From NCBI RefSeq assembly GCF_963931295.1, contig NZ_OZ007001.1, positions 248,001 through 312,000 on the forward strand: a stretch of DNA of 64,000 nt, written 5' to 3'. The DNA comes from an uncultured Mailhella sp. (GTDB lineage: Bacteria > Desulfobacterota > Desulfovibrionia > Desulfovibrionales > Desulfovibrionaceae). The first letter of the stretch is position 1. Each line of letters opens with the position of its first letter. This document shows positions 1 to 8,928 of the stretch, one piece after another. The translations under genes and the position numbers were made by a program. The notes beneath the pieces were generated by a model. The model did not search any database. It worked only from the letters and a program-made list of their open reading frames with translations, and was not told the origin of the DNA.

Positions 1-473
1 TCATCGAAGTTTGTCGTCGGCCGCAGTTCCTGATGTCGCCCGGAGACCCATGAGCGTTGAGAAGCAGCCTTCCGGTCTGCTTTTGCAGCCCGGCCTCGGT
101 GATCCCTCCAAAATATCCGGAAATCTCTTCCTTACTCACGACTGTCCGACTTTTGTCGGACAGGAGTCGGCCACCGCAGGTGGGCGCGACAGCGCACACC
201 TGCACTGCGTCCGCAGACCGAACAACGCCCGCAGCCTCGCAACCGCTGCCGTTTCCCCTCTCCCGCGAGTCTTCGGCAACGCGCCCTGCTCCCGCGCTCC
301 CGCCCCGCCGAACGGCAACGCCTTCGGCGGAATCAGGGGGGCCCGGGGGGAATTATTTCCCCCGGCGGGGTCCGGGGCAGAGCCCCGAGTGCTCTTGCCT
401 GGTCTCCCTTCCACTCAATCCCGGGGCAGCGCCCCGCTGCTCTGGCCTGTCCTTCTTCCTCTTTAAACGCCAA
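1..473. other. GC-rich intergenic left edge with palindromes
   Basis: No gene can be supported with confidence. A minus-strand frame runs from a possible GTG at 139 off the left edge without a stop and could be the 5' end of a gene, but it has no ribosome binding site. A perfect 9-bp hairpin with a TTTT loop lies at 142-163 (CTGTCCGAC / GTCGGACAG). From about 320 to 440 the DNA is a run of G/C palindromes containing two copies of a GGGGCAG(A/C)GCCCCG motif, like the intergenic palindromes common in Desulfovibrionaceae. The long open frames here reflect base composition. Confidence 0.4.
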
Positions 474-500
474 GGGGCGACCCCGTGAAGGAGTCGCCCC
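474..500 (-). terminator. Terminator of the TRAP operon
   Basis: An 8-bp inverted repeat GGGGCGAC/GTCGCCCC lies about 25 bp past the dctM stop codon on the minus strand. It is followed by only a weak T-rich stretch, so termination is likely but efficiency is uncertain. Confidence 0.6.
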
Positions 501-524
501 GAGAGTTCATCCAAGGTCAGGCCG

Positions 525-1805
525 TCAGATAAGCCAGCCCATGGGGATAAGGGACAGCTTGGGGAAGACCGTAAGCAGGAGGAGCATGACGACTTCCACA
601 AACAGGAAGGGGAGCAGGTTCTTGACCAGGGCCGGCAGCTTGAGGTTGCCGATGCCGCACACCACATAGAGAACCGTGCCGACGGGGGGCGTGATGACGC
701 CGATGCCGAGGTTCAGGATGAAGATGAGGCCGAAGTGGTAAGGATCGATACCGGCGTCCAGGATCAGCGGATAGAACACAGGCGCGAAGATGAGGACGTT
801 GGGGGTAAGGTCCATGACCATGCCGATCAGGAACAGGAACACGTTGATGAGCAGCAGCAGGATGATCGGGGAATCCTTGAACGGAGCGAACAGGGAGATG
901 ATCTGCTGCGGGATGTCGGCGAGGGTGATGAAGTAGCCGATGGCGGTAGCGGTGGCCACGATCATCATAACGGCGGCGGTGGTACGGGCGGAAGAGGCGC
1001 TGACCTTGAGCAGGTCCTTGAGGCCGATTTCACGGTACCAGAGCAGGCACACCAGGATGGCGTACACAGCGGCGAAGGCGCCGCCTTCGGTGGGGGTGAA
1101 CACGCCGAAGCGGATGCCGCCGAGCAGGAGCACGGGCATCATGAAGGCGGGGGTGGCGTCGATAAGAATCTTCTTCTTCTCTTCGCGGGTGAACTTGATG
1201 GTTTCATGGTAGCCGTCGAGGCGAACGATGAAGAACCACATGATCATCAGGGCGAGGCCGATGAAGAGACCGGGGAAAAGACCGATCATGAACAGCTTGG
1301 TGATGGACAGGCCGCTCACGCAGGAGCCGAGGATGATGAAGTTGGTGCTGGGCGGGATGATGGGGCCGAGGATGGCGCCCGAAGAGATGATGGCGCCCGC
1401 GCGGCCGGGACGATAGCCGACCTGCTTCATCATGGGCAGCAGCAGGCCGCCGAGGGCGGCGGCTTCGCCGACGGAGCTACCCATGAGGCCTGCGAAGATG
1501 ACAGAAGCCACGATGGCGGCGTAGCCGAGGCCGCCGCGCACGCCGCCGATGAGAAGCTGGGCGAACTGCACGACGCGTTTCGACAGGCCGCCGGCAGCCA
1601 TGATTTCACCGGCGAAAACGAAGAAGGGAATGGCCATCAGCGGATAGTTGTTGGCGCCGTCGAGCATGCAGGAAGCGATGGTCATGGGGTCCCACATGTC
1701 GGCGTGGAACATGAGGACCATGGCGCAGAGCACGAGCACCATGGCGATCGGAATGCCGAAGCACAGGAAAACGAAGAGAGATCCAAGAAAAAGAAAAAGT
1801 TCCAT
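525..1805 (-). CDS. dctM: TRAP transporter large permease DctM
   Basis: 426 residues, the usual length of the DctM subunit. This is the large membrane channel of a tripartite ATP-independent periplasmic transporter, which uses the sodium gradient to import organic acids delivered by the binding protein. The chain is almost entirely hydrophobic, with about 12 predicted membrane segments and Gly/Pro-rich family patterns such as GSSVGEAAALGG (about 110-121), ILGPIIPPS (about 146-154) and TPPVGTVLYVV near residue 375. The ATG is preceded by AGGAG. It starts 14 bp after the dctQ stop and is the last gene of the operon dctP-dctQ-dctM. The substrate cannot be read from this subunit. Confidence 0.95.
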   Translation of the reverse strand: MELFLFLGSLFVFLCFGIPIAMVLVLCAMVLMFHADMWDPMTIASCMLDGANNYPLMAIPFFVFAGEIMAAGGLSKRVVQFAQLLIGGVRGGLGYAAIVASVIFAGLMGSSVGEAAALGGLLLPMMKQVGYRPGRAGAIISSGAILGPIIPPSTNFIILGSCVSGLSITKLFMIGLFPGLFIGLALMIMWFFIVRLDGYHETIKFTREEKKKILIDATPAFMMPVLLLGGIRFGVFTPTEGGAFAAVYAILVCLLWYREIGLKDLLKVSASSARTTAAVMMIVATATAIGYFITLADIPQQIISLFAPFKDSPIILLLLINVFLFLIGMVMDLTPNVLIFAPVFYPLILDAGIDPYHFGLIFILNLGIGVITPPVGTVLYVVCGIGNLKLPALVKNLLPFLFVEVVMLLLLTVFPKLSLIPMGWLI

Positions 1806-1819
1806 ACTCTCTCCTCTTA

Positions 1820-2356
1820 TTAGTGCTGAAGCTCGGACAGATCCATACCCTCGCTCTTCTTGAATTCAGAGGCGGGGGTGCGGATGACGGTGATGAGATC
1901 GCGCAGCTGCAGAACGATGGCTGCGGCGGCCATGATGGGAAGCGTGGAGTTGATGATGGACATATTGACGTACGTGGCGATGGCGTAGGTGTCAAGGGTC
2001 ATCAGCACATAGGAGACGCCGCCCTGAAGCAGCACGACGAGGGCCGCGATGGACAGCAGAATGGCGATGATGTTCACCACCTTGCGGCAGTTGCCCTGCA
2101 GAAGATCCACCACCATTTCCACGGCGATGTGCTTCTTGCGGTAGAAGGCTTCGATGGCGCCGAAGAAGGTGATGTAGATGAAGAGGAAGCGCGCCCATTC
2201 CTCGCTCGGCGGATAGCCGGAGTTGAAGCAGTAGCGCAGAACGGCGTTAAGGAACACCAGGCCGATCATGCCAAGGAAGATGCAGGCGCAGAAGATCTGG
2301 AACGCGACTGCGCCGGCCTGGTTGGCCTTATTCCTGGTAGAAGAAGATTCACTCAT
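1820..2356 (-). CDS. dctQ: TRAP transporter small permease DctQ
   Basis: 178 residues with four hydrophobic segments (about 17-40, 58-75, 96-118 and 135-155), as expected for DctQ. It forms the membrane complex with DctM and helps dock the binding protein. The conserved DctQ pattern is visible: a first helix ending in NAVLRY, then an EEWARFLFIY stretch and a basic KKHIAVEMVVD segment at the cytoplasmic face. It lies between dctP and dctM in one leftward operon. The 81-bp gap to dctP contains an intrinsic terminator-like hairpin, so this gene and dctM are probably made at lower levels than dctP. Confidence 0.95.
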   Translation of the reverse strand: MSESSSTRNKANQAGAVAFQIFCACIFLGMIGLVFLNAVLRYCFNSGYPPSEEWARFLFIYITFFGAIEAFYRKKHIAVEMVVDLLQGNCRKVVNIIAILLSIAALVVLLQGGVSYVLMTLDTYAIATYVNMSIINSTLPIMAAAAIVLQLRDLITVIRTPASEFKKSEGMDLSELQH

Positions 2357-2396
2357 AGAGACCTCAGAGAACCAGCCAGAGATTCAGAGACAAAAA

Positions 2397-2422
2397 GGGA
2401 GCCTGCCTCAAGACAGGCTCCC
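2397..2422 (-). terminator. Intra-operon terminator/attenuator between dctP and dctQ
   Basis: A perfect 9-bp stem GGGAGCCTG/CAGGCTCCC is followed on the minus strand by five T residues. This is a good intrinsic terminator, placed between the binding-protein gene and the two permease genes. Partial read-through would give the excess of DctP over DctQM that periplasmic transporters usually need. Confidence 0.8.
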
Positions 2423-2437
2423 GGTTACAGGCAAAGA

Positions 2438-3448
2438 CTACTTGAAGCTGGCGGCCTTGTCGAAGATGGCCTGAGCGTTGGGCACGTAGGTCTTTTCGTT
2501 GGAAGCGTCGGTGAACATGGTCCAGGTGCGCTTGGCGGCTTCGGTCATGAAGTCCTTCATGGCCTGAGTGGGTTCGGAAACGGTGCCGCCGTGGCTTTCG
2601 ATTTCGGCGATGGACTTCTTGTCCATATCCTGCACGAGCTTCCAGATGTCTTCAGCGGCCATCTTGGCGGCTTCGTTGAACCAGGCCTTGTCCTGATCGG
2701 GCAGGGACTGATACAGCTTTTCATTGATGAAGAGGCTGTGGATGACGAGGATGTGACCGGTCAGAGTGATCTGGGGGCACTTTTCGTAAACCTTGGTGGA
2801 GGTGATGTCGGAGAGCGGGCTGTCGCCGCCGTCGATGACGCCCTGGTCAACGGAGCTCATGACTTCGGCGAAGGGCATGGCCTGGCCGTTGATGCCGCAT
2901 TCCTTGGCGAAGGTGGTGTACAGGGTGATGTTCGGCACGCGGAGCTTGAGGCCCTTGATGTCGTCAATGCTGTGGACGGGCTTCTTGGTGTAGAAGTGGC
3001 GGAAGCCCAGAGGGAACATGTTGAGGGTGCGCAGGCCGGACTTTTCGGTAAATCCGTCGGTGAGGAGGTCGAAGATGCCGCCGTTGATGGCCTTGTAGGC
3101 GTGCTCATAGCTGTCGTAGAGCATGGGAGTTTCCATCATGGCCATGGCGGGATGGAACGAGGCAACCTGAGTGCCGGTGGCGCACATTTCAATGGTGCCG
3201 CGACGGGTGTCGGCGATATACTTGTCTTCCTTTCCGAGAGAGCTGTTGGGGTACACCTTGACCTTGTACTTGCCGTTGGAAAGCTTTTCAAGATATTCGC
3301 CGAACTTGTGCATGCCGATGGTTTCCGGTTCGCCTTCGGCCTTCATGCCGGCAATCTTGATGACTTTGGCGGCCTGGGCGGTGCCGACCATGGCGGTGGC
3401 GCCGATCATCAGACCCATGATCAGGGAAAGAGCAACAAAGCGTTTCAT
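2438..3448 (-). CDS. dctP: TRAP transporter solute-binding protein DctP
   Basis: 336 residues. A Sec signal peptide (basic start, hydrophobic core, TAQAAK cleavage region near residues 24-27) precedes a DctP-family solute-binding fold. Family hallmarks include the GLKLRVPN stretch near residue 167, with the Arg that normally salt-bridges the substrate carboxylate, and the region around GQAMPFAEVMSSVDQGVIDG. The protein captures an acidic substrate in the periplasm and hands it to DctQM. The start is set by a GAGGAGG ribosome binding site. It is the first gene of the TRAP set and follows the 1016-residue membrane protein by 166 bp. The substrate (C4-dicarboxylate, sugar acid or other) is not determined. 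Confidence 0.95.
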   Translation of the reverse strand: MKRFVALSLIMGLMIGATAMVGTAQAAKVIKIAGMKAEGEPETIGMHKFGEYLEKLSNGKYKVKVYPNSSLGKEDKYIADTRRGTIEMCATGTQVASFHPAMAMMETPMLYDSYEHAYKAINGGIFDLLTDGFTEKSGLRTLNMFPLGFRHFYTKKPVHSIDDIKGLKLRVPNITLYTTFAKECGINGQAMPFAEVMSSVDQGVIDGGDSPLSDITSTKVYEKCPQITLTGHILVIHSLFINEKLYQSLPDQDKAWFNEAAKMAAEDIWKLVQDMDKKSIAEIESHGGTVSEPTQAMKDFMTEAAKRTWTMFTDASNEKTYVPNAQAIFDKAASFK

Positions 3449-3473
3449 AAGTCCTCCTCAGAACTTGTTCGGA

Positions 3474-3557
3474 TATGCCGCCTTGGCATATTGTGTTGCG
3501 CCGCCGACGTGAACCAACGCCGACGGCTCTCCCGCATGCGGCTTGTCCGCATATGCG
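3474..3557. promoter_or_regulatory. Inverted repeats upstream of dctP (possible operators)
   Basis: Two palindromes lie in the short gap before dctP: TATGCC-N5-GGCATA at 3474-3490, and GCATGCGG-N5-CCGCATATGC at 3534-3556. They share CGCATATGC/GGATATGCC-like half sites, which suggests one regulator, possibly the DeoR-family protein encoded at 6936. No binding site is known for that protein, so this is inference. Confidence 0.35.
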
Positions 3558-3614
3558 AGTCTGTCTTTTGTGTACTATACTTCCGTGAGTTATGCAATAT
3601 GAAGTCCTGTCTTT

Positions 3615-6600
3615 TTATGCCTGCGCGGAAGAAGGTTCCTTGGCCGAAGCGTTCGACGAGGGCTCTTCAAAGACAATGGAAGGCAGCGGCTGAACAGTTC
3701 TGCGGCCGGGTCGGCAGAGCTTCATCATGGCGTTGAGGTAGTCGCGGCGCTTGTCGAGATAGAAGGCCAGGGGCTGGGAGAAGTTGCGTCCCACAAGGCC
3801 GTCCACGAAAAGCTGACTGATGTCGCGTTCGCGCAGGAGCACGAGCTGCGCGCGTGCGAACACGGTTCTGTCGGCCTGACTCATGTTCTTCACCAGTCGG
3901 CGGAAGGCGTCCTGGGCGCGGGGCTGGTAGTACCAGAAGTACATGAGGTCGAGAGCGTTGATGATGAGCGCGAGCTCAAGCTTGCGGGCCTCGCCGGAAA
4001 GTTCGTCCACGCGGCCTTCGGAGCGGGCCAGCTTGATGAGGATGTCCTCTTCGGGGAAGAGGAGCTCAAGTCTGGTGTAGCAGGCGAACACGCGGGAGAT
4101 CTTGCCGTCGTAGTCCCAGCGGCGCATGCGGCGGTTGTTCTGACTGTCGGCGTAGCCCTCGATGACGGCGGCCACGGTGTCGGAGGCGAGCTTGGAAATG
4201 ATGGCCGCGCTCGGCACGGTGTAGAACAGCGGATCGGCCACGCCGGACAGCAGCAGGATGGCCACGAACGCCTGATTGTACCACGACGACACCGGAATGG
4301 CGAGCGCGCTGCGGAACAGGTTGCCGATGGCCGCCTCGCGGGGGAAGCCGCGATAGATGTTGTGGGCGCAGATGTAGATGGCGTTCACGAAGTTGAGCAC
4401 GGCGAACACGATGCCGGGATGCTCTCGCACGCTGAGACCGCAGAGGTTTTCGAGGAACCAGACGCGCACGATGACCTCAAGCAGCGCCACGGATATGCCG
4501 GTGTACATGAGCGAATCGCAGATGCGGCTGATGCTCACGTGATCCTTCCATCGCAGCAGGGTGTTGCGCGTGGTGCCGTTGCCGGCGACGACCATCTGAA
4601 TGATGTTGCGTATGCCCGTGATGCCGAACCATATGAACGTGCCGAACCAGGCGAGGAACCACCAGTCCTGGGTGTAGAGGAAGGAGGCCACCGAGGGAAT
4701 GAAGCCCGCCATGACCTTGATCCAGTTGGTCACGGTGGTGCTGAGATAGGCGGAACCGGGCTTGTCGTCCCTGCGGGGCTCCCTGTCTTCGAGCAGGGCG
4801 TTGGCCGGAGGCGTGTTGATGCCGCCGAGGCTCACCACGTTGCCCGGACGCTGAATTTCGCTGTTGTCGTCGGGGAGCCAGGCGCGATGTCTGGCCTGCC
4901 GGAAGTGGCGAAGCCCCGGCACGTGACGGATGGCGCGGGTGAGACCGGAAACGTTTTCCCTGTCGTCCTCGTAGCTTACGCGTTCCTCGATGCGGGTGTG
5001 AACGGGAATTTCGCCCATGTACTCGCTATTTTCGCGCAGGGTTTTCTTGGCGCGGGAAGGCAGGGTTTCGGTATAGACGAAGCCCATGCCGAAGGAACGG
5101 CCGTTGTTGTCGCGCACGGAATTGGAACCGATGCGGCTTTTCAGCGGATTCTTGCGGTAGTATTCCCAGAGCGTGGGAATGTTGCTCTGAATGCTGCGGA
5201 ACTTGGCGGCCCGTTCGACTTCGCCGCTTTCTTCCAGATTGTCGAGAATCTCGTGCACCATCTGCTTGATGCGGGGGCCGCGGCCTTCGTTGAGCACGCG
5301 CTGCAGCTCGTTGATGGCGGGCAGATCGTTGAGCAGACCTTCGTGCCAGTCCTTAAGATTAAAGAGCTCCAGATGCGTGATGCAGCAGTCGCAGTCGTAG
5401 AGCAGTTCGAGCACGTCGCGCACGTTGAGTCCGGCGAGGTTCAGAATGAGGCGGTAGCCGGTGTGCAGGGTGGAGAGCTCCTCCACCATCTGCGCGGGCG
5501 AGCGCGTGAACATCACGGGCACGTCCTTCTGATCCGCGCCGATTTCGGGCAGATCCGAACCCTCAAGCCAGTCTCTGGCAATGACCGTGCTCGTGAGATT
5601 CTCCAGTTCCAGAATCTCGCGTTCGGCGGCGCCGTCGTCGTCCTGACCGGCAACCACGCGTTCCTTGAGCTCTTGGGCCCGAATCTTCGCAAAGGGCAGC
5701 ACGTGACCGTGCATGCACTCGGCCAGATGCTCGAACGAAGGCTGACCGAGGCCCACGCAGGCCATGAGGCGTCCGGCCTTGATTTCGGGTATTTCCGTGC
5801 CCCACGCCCGGGAAAGTTCCCTGCGCTTGCCCTCGTTCCAGCGATCGAGGGCGTCGAGCGTGCGGGCCTTGCGCCATTCCACGGCCTCGCGGCCCTGCGC
5901 GGTGAGGGCCTGCATCTTGTCCGACTCCAGAAATTCGAGGAAGTCTCCGGACGCGCTGAAGCCGCGCGGTACCCACACCATGCTCACGTAGCGCCCGCGG
6001 AACGGACAGCGCACCTCAAGACCCACGCGCACGTGAATGCCCATGATGGCCGCGGCGTCGAGAATTTCCCTGGCGGCCGCGTAGTCTATGTAGTTGGAAT
6101 ATACCACCGTGAGATAGCGCAATCCCTTGATCCAGGCGTCCATGATGAGATGCGTGGGCGTCTTGCGACCGCGCGAATGGGCGTCGTACACATGATCGTC
6201 GAAGGAAAGCTGATTCCATTCCTCCGGCATTTCCGGCAGATGATAGCGCGCGAGCATCTTGCGCACCACGCGCGGCGTGCCCTGCGCGGCCTTGCGGAAA
6301 TCGTGCGCCAGCTTGAGCTGCGTGAGCGGAGAATCCTGCGCGCGCACGAGATCCTTCATGATCTGGAGAAGCACGCGGGCCGTGTTGCGCCGCAGCATGG
6401 AGTGCGCGCTGCTCATCACTTCGTCGTACAGGGCCTGAAGCGCCATGATGCGGTCGTCCGCCTGGCCGACTTCCAGATTGGTGAGCAGGTTGATGACGGC
6501 ATAGGCCACCCGCGAAACGCGGGAAATCACCAGTCCCTTGATGCCGTGCGGATGCAGATTGGCGTCGAAAACGCGGCTCTGCGCCTTGTCCGGGCATTCC

Positions 6601-6665
6601 AGTATTCTGTTGACCAGAGTCAGGATTTCTCTGTCCTGCCTGTCAAAATAGAAACTTACCGACAT
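3615..6665 (-). CDS. Large membrane protein of unknown function (1016 residues)
   Basis: I do not recognise a named family. The first ~600 residues are soluble. Around 190-250, alternating strands and helices (a YLTVVYSNYIDY segment, then IMGIHVRVGLEVRCP) resemble part of a TIM-barrel or PHP-like fold, but no metal-binding His cluster is evident. A basic linker follows. Hydrophobic segments cluster at roughly 655-690, 720-745, 765-790 and 815-850, so the C-terminal third is membrane-bound, with an acidic helical tail. The start at 6665 was chosen over upstream Met codons because GGAGAGGAG lies directly before it. It precedes dctPQM on the same strand and diverges from deoR, so a link with TRAP uptake is possible. 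Confidence 0.75.
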   Translation of the reverse strand: MSVSFYFDRQDREILTLVNRILECPDKAQSRVFDANLHPHGIKGLVISRVSRVAYAVINLLTNLEVGQADDRIMALQALYDEVMSSAHSMLRRNTARVLLQIMKDLVRAQDSPLTQLKLAHDFRKAAQGTPRVVRKMLARYHLPEMPEEWNQLSFDDHVYDAHSRGRKTPTHLIMDAWIKGLRYLTVVYSNYIDYAAAREILDAAAIMGIHVRVGLEVRCPFRGRYVSMVWVPRGFSASGDFLEFLESDKMQALTAQGREAVEWRKARTLDALDRWNEGKRRELSRAWGTEIPEIKAGRLMACVGLGQPSFEHLAECMHGHVLPFAKIRAQELKERVVAGQDDDGAAEREILELENLTSTVIARDWLEGSDLPEIGADQKDVPVMFTRSPAQMVEELSTLHTGYRLILNLAGLNVRDVLELLYDCDCCITHLELFNLKDWHEGLLNDLPAINELQRVLNEGRGPRIKQMVHEILDNLEESGEVERAAKFRSIQSNIPTLWEYYRKNPLKSRIGSNSVRDNNGRSFGMGFVYTETLPSRAKKTLRENSEYMGEIPVHTRIEERVSYEDDRENVSGLTRAIRHVPGLRHFRQARHRAWLPDDNSEIQRPGNVVSLGGINTPPANALLEDREPRRDDKPGSAYLSTTVTNWIKVMAGFIPSVASFLYTQDWWFLAWFGTFIWFGITGIRNIIQMVVAGNGTTRNTLLRWKDHVSISRICDSLMYTGISVALLEVIVRVWFLENLCGLSVREHPGIVFAVLNFVNAIYICAHNIYRGFPREAAIGNLFRSALAIPVSSWYNQAFVAILLLSGVADPLFYTVPSAAIISKLASDTVAAVIEGYADSQNNRRMRRWDYDGKISRVFACYTRLELLFPEEDILIKLARSEGRVDELSGEARKLELALIINALDLMYFWYYQPRAQDAFRRLVKNMSQADRTVFARAQLVLLRERDISQLFVDGLVGRNFSQPLAFYLDKRRDYLNAMMKLCRPGRRTVQPLPSIVFEEPSSNASAKEPSSAQA

Positions 6666-6880
6666 GCTCCTCTCCATGTGTCGCTGTCGCGCCTGAGCGC
6701 GTATCTTCACCGGCGGCAAGTCCGCCGGGACGAATGCGCGGATTCTCCGGCAAAAGCTCTGCCCTGCCGAGAAACCGGACGCTTCTTCTACAATAAGACA
6801 GTGAGTGTAGTCTTTGTTACGTCAATGTGTCAATAGTGTTTTTTTTTCACACAATCATTTTCCGCAATATTCTTTTCTGC

Positions 6881-6909
6881 TTGCGGAAGCGTTCCGATGC
6901 TTTTATACT
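6881..6909 (+). promoter_or_regulatory. Sigma-70 promoter of the DeoR gene
   Basis: A TTGCGG -35 element (6881-6886) and a TATACT -10 element (6904-6909) are separated by 17 bp and sit just upstream of the deoR start at 6936. The divergent spacer (6720-6880) also holds repeated TGTCAAT elements and a TGTGT...ACACA pair that could be regulator sites. Confidence 0.6.
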
Positions 6910-6935
6910 CCGGGCACTTCCCCGCAGGACCGCCT

Positions 6936-7697
6936 ATGAACAAAGCAGACAGCCGCAAGAAAAATCTTCTGGAATTCCTCAACAAGCGCGGCTACGCGAC
7001 CATTGAGGAACTCGCGCAGAATTTTTCCGTCACGCCGCAGACCATGCGCCGGGACATCAATCAGCTCGCCGACGAAGGACGGGTGCAGCGTTTTCACGGC
7101 GGCGTGGGCATGCCCCTCAGCACGGAAAACATCATTTACGATCAGCGCAAGCTGCTCTTCACCGACGAAAAGCGCCGCATTGCCGAGCTTGCCGCCCGGC
7201 ACATTCCCGACGGGGCGTCGCTGTGCATCAACATCGGCACCACCACCGAGGCGGTGGCCTTCGCCCTGCTCGATCACAAGAATCTGCGCATTCTCACCAA
7301 CAATCTTAACGTGGCGCGCATCTGCGCGGGCAACGAAACGTTCGAGGTCATCATTGCGGGCGGCACGGTGCGTTCCCACGATCTCGGCGTCATCGGCCCC
7401 GAAACCGAACAGTTCATCCAGGAATTCCGCATGGATTTCGGCATCATCGGCATTTCCGGCATCGACGGGGAAGGGAATCTGCTCGATTACGACTATCGGG
7501 AAGTTTCGGTGGCGCGCGCCATCATTGCGCATTCGCGGCGGGTGTTTCTCGTGTGCGACAAATCCAAGTTCGGGCGTCCGGCCATGGTGCGGGTCGGACA
7601 TGTGAGCCAGCTCGAAGCCGTGTTTTCCGACGGGCCCCTGCCCTCCCGCTGGCAGAGTCTCATTCGGGATTCCGGCGCTCACCTCTATCTCGCCTGA
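6936..7697 (+). CDS. DeoR/GlpR-family transcriptional regulator
   Basis: 253 residues from the chosen ATG, which has AGGA seven bases upstream; the frame could open at 6897 but without a ribosome site. An N-terminal winged helix-turn-helix (about 5-58) carries the DeoR signature with VTPQTMRRDINQL. It is followed by the DeoRC sensor domain, related to ribose-phosphate isomerase, with the typical INIGTTTEAVA, TNNLNVA and IIAGGTVR motifs. Such proteins repress sugar or polyol operons and respond to a phosphorylated intermediate. It is divergent from the membrane protein/TRAP set and lies 10 bp before an MFS gene, so it probably controls one or both. The effector is unknown. Confidence 0.93.
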   Translation: MNKADSRKKNLLEFLNKRGYATIEELAQNFSVTPQTMRRDINQLADEGRVQRFHGGVGMPLSTENIIYDQRKLLFTDEKRRIAELAARHIPDGASLCINIGTTTEAVAFALLDHKNLRILTNNLNVARICAGNETFEVIIAGGTVRSHDLGVIGPETEQFIQEFRMDFGIIGISGIDGEGNLLDYDYREVSVARAIIAHSRRVFLVCDKSKFGRPAMVRVGHVSQLEAVFSDGPLPSRWQSLIRDSGAHLYLA

Positions 7698-7707
7698 GGA
7701 GGCCGTC

Positions 7708-8928
7708 ATGCCGGAAGCGTGCGGGACGTCCCGCCGGGAAGTGCTGATTTTTGCGCTGCTCACCGCAGCCTGCGTGGCCGCCGACGCCATGCTCTACGTG
7801 ACGCTCCCCGTGTTCTGGCGCGAAGCCGGTCTTGATTCGCTCTGGGAAGTGGGCGTGGTGCTGGCTCTGAACCGGCTGGCCCGGCTGCCGCTCAATCCGC
7901 TCATCGGCTGGGCGTACACGCGCCTGAACACGAAAACCTGCGCCGCGTTTGCCGCGCTGCTTTCCGCGCTCATTCCCGTGGGATACGCCTTCGCGTCCTC
8001 GCTGGCGGCGTGGGCTGCGCTGCGCGTGCTGTGGGGGCTGGCCTGGTCGCTTCTCAAGCTGGGCGGCCTGTTCACGGTCATGGCCGCGGCGGGTCAGAAG
8101 AACCGGGGCTACTTCATGGGCCTGTTCACCGGAACCTACCGCCTCGGCAATCTGGCAGGCATGCTGGGCGGCGGTCTTCTGGCCGACCTTGCAGGACTGC
8201 GCGTCGCCCTGCTCGCCGGCGCGGCTGCGGCCGCCCTAGCCCTGCCCGCGGCGCTTTTTCTGCTGAGGGGCGTGCCACCCTCTCCGCGCAAAAGCAAAAA
8301 CGCCGCCGTTTCTCCCAAAGCCCTGCTGCACTCGCCGGAAATTTTCTGGGTGCTTGTCACCTGCATGGCGGTCACGCTCATCATCGAGGGGTTTTTCATG
8401 TCCACGCTGTCCGCGCTCATGGCCCATCACTGGGGCGAAAGCATCACCGTGCTCGGCGTCACGGCGGGATGCGCCACGGCCGCGGGCGTGATGCAGTCGC
8501 TGCGCTGGGGCTGGGATCCGCTGCTCTCGCCGCTCGTGGGACGCCTCTCCGACGGCCGCCTCGGCCGCGTGACCATGTTTGCCGCCGGATGCTGGACAGC
8601 CGCCGGACTGTTTCTGCTCATCGGCCTTTCGCTGCCCCTCGGCCCGTGGCTTGCCGCGATTGCGGCCGTGGAGCTGTGCTGCACCGCCATGACCACCCTT
8701 TCGGACGCCCTGGCCGCAGACGCGGCTTCGCGCTCAAACGCGGTGTTCGTCATGACCGCCTACACGCTGGCCATCGACCTCGGCGCGGCGCTCGGCCCTC
8801 TCGGCGGATTCGCCGCCATCTCCCTCTGGGGCATGAACGCCGCCTACGCGCTGGCCGCCGCCGTGCTCGCGCTCTTTGCCCTCAAGTGGACCTTCCGCCC
8901 GCCGGTCGGAACCTCGACGCCGTCCTGA
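7708..8928 (+). CDS. MFS transporter
   Basis: 406 residues, strongly hydrophobic with about 11-12 predicted helices, consistent with a major facilitator permease. The segment NRLARLPLNPLIGW (about 52-65) matches the MFS loop 2-3 region, and a second loop around residues 275-290 (SPLVGRLSDGRLGR) is the repeated motif in the second half. Translation is probably coupled to the DeoR regulator: the gap is 10 bp and GAGGAGG lies before the ATG. The context suggests a metabolite carrier or exporter under DeoR control; the substrate cannot be inferred. Confidence 0.9.
   Translation: MPEACGTSRREVLIFALLTAACVAADAMLYVTLPVFWREAGLDSLWEVGVVLALNRLARLPLNPLIGWAYTRLNTKTCAAFAALLSALIPVGYAFASSLAAWAALRVLWGLAWSLLKLGGLFTVMAAAGQKNRGYFMGLFTGTYRLGNLAGMLGGGLLADLAGLRVALLAGAAAAALALPAALFLLRGVPPSPRKSKNAAVSPKALLHSPEIFWVLVTCMAVTLIIEGFFMSTLSALMAHHWGESITVLGVTAGCATAAGVMQSLRWGWDPLLSPLVGRLSDGRLGRVTMFAAGCWTAAGLFLLIGLSLPLGPWLAAIAAVELCCTAMTTLSDALAADAASRSNAVFVMTAYTLAIDLGAALGPLGGFAAISLWGMNAAYALAAAVLALFALKWTFRPPVGTSTPS

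Noticed and set aside
735..1823. His/Glu/Gly-rich open frame opposite dctM
   Set aside because: Shadow of a real GC-rich gene on the other strand; low-complexity composition.
3590..3607. Possible sigma-54 site upstream of dctP (AGGACT-N5-TTGC, minus strand)
   Set aside because: Only GG and TTGC match at the right spacing; the -24 element is poor, so it may be chance.
6750..6763. Possible sigma-54 site before the 1016-residue gene (GGCAG-N5-TTTGC, minus strand)
   Set aside because: The -24 part has two mismatches beside GGCA; weaker than the sites at 12831 and 30940.
4362..6836. 824-codon plus-strand frame opposite the 1016-residue protein
   Set aside because: Antisense shadow; the minus-strand gene has a ribosome site and coherent domains.
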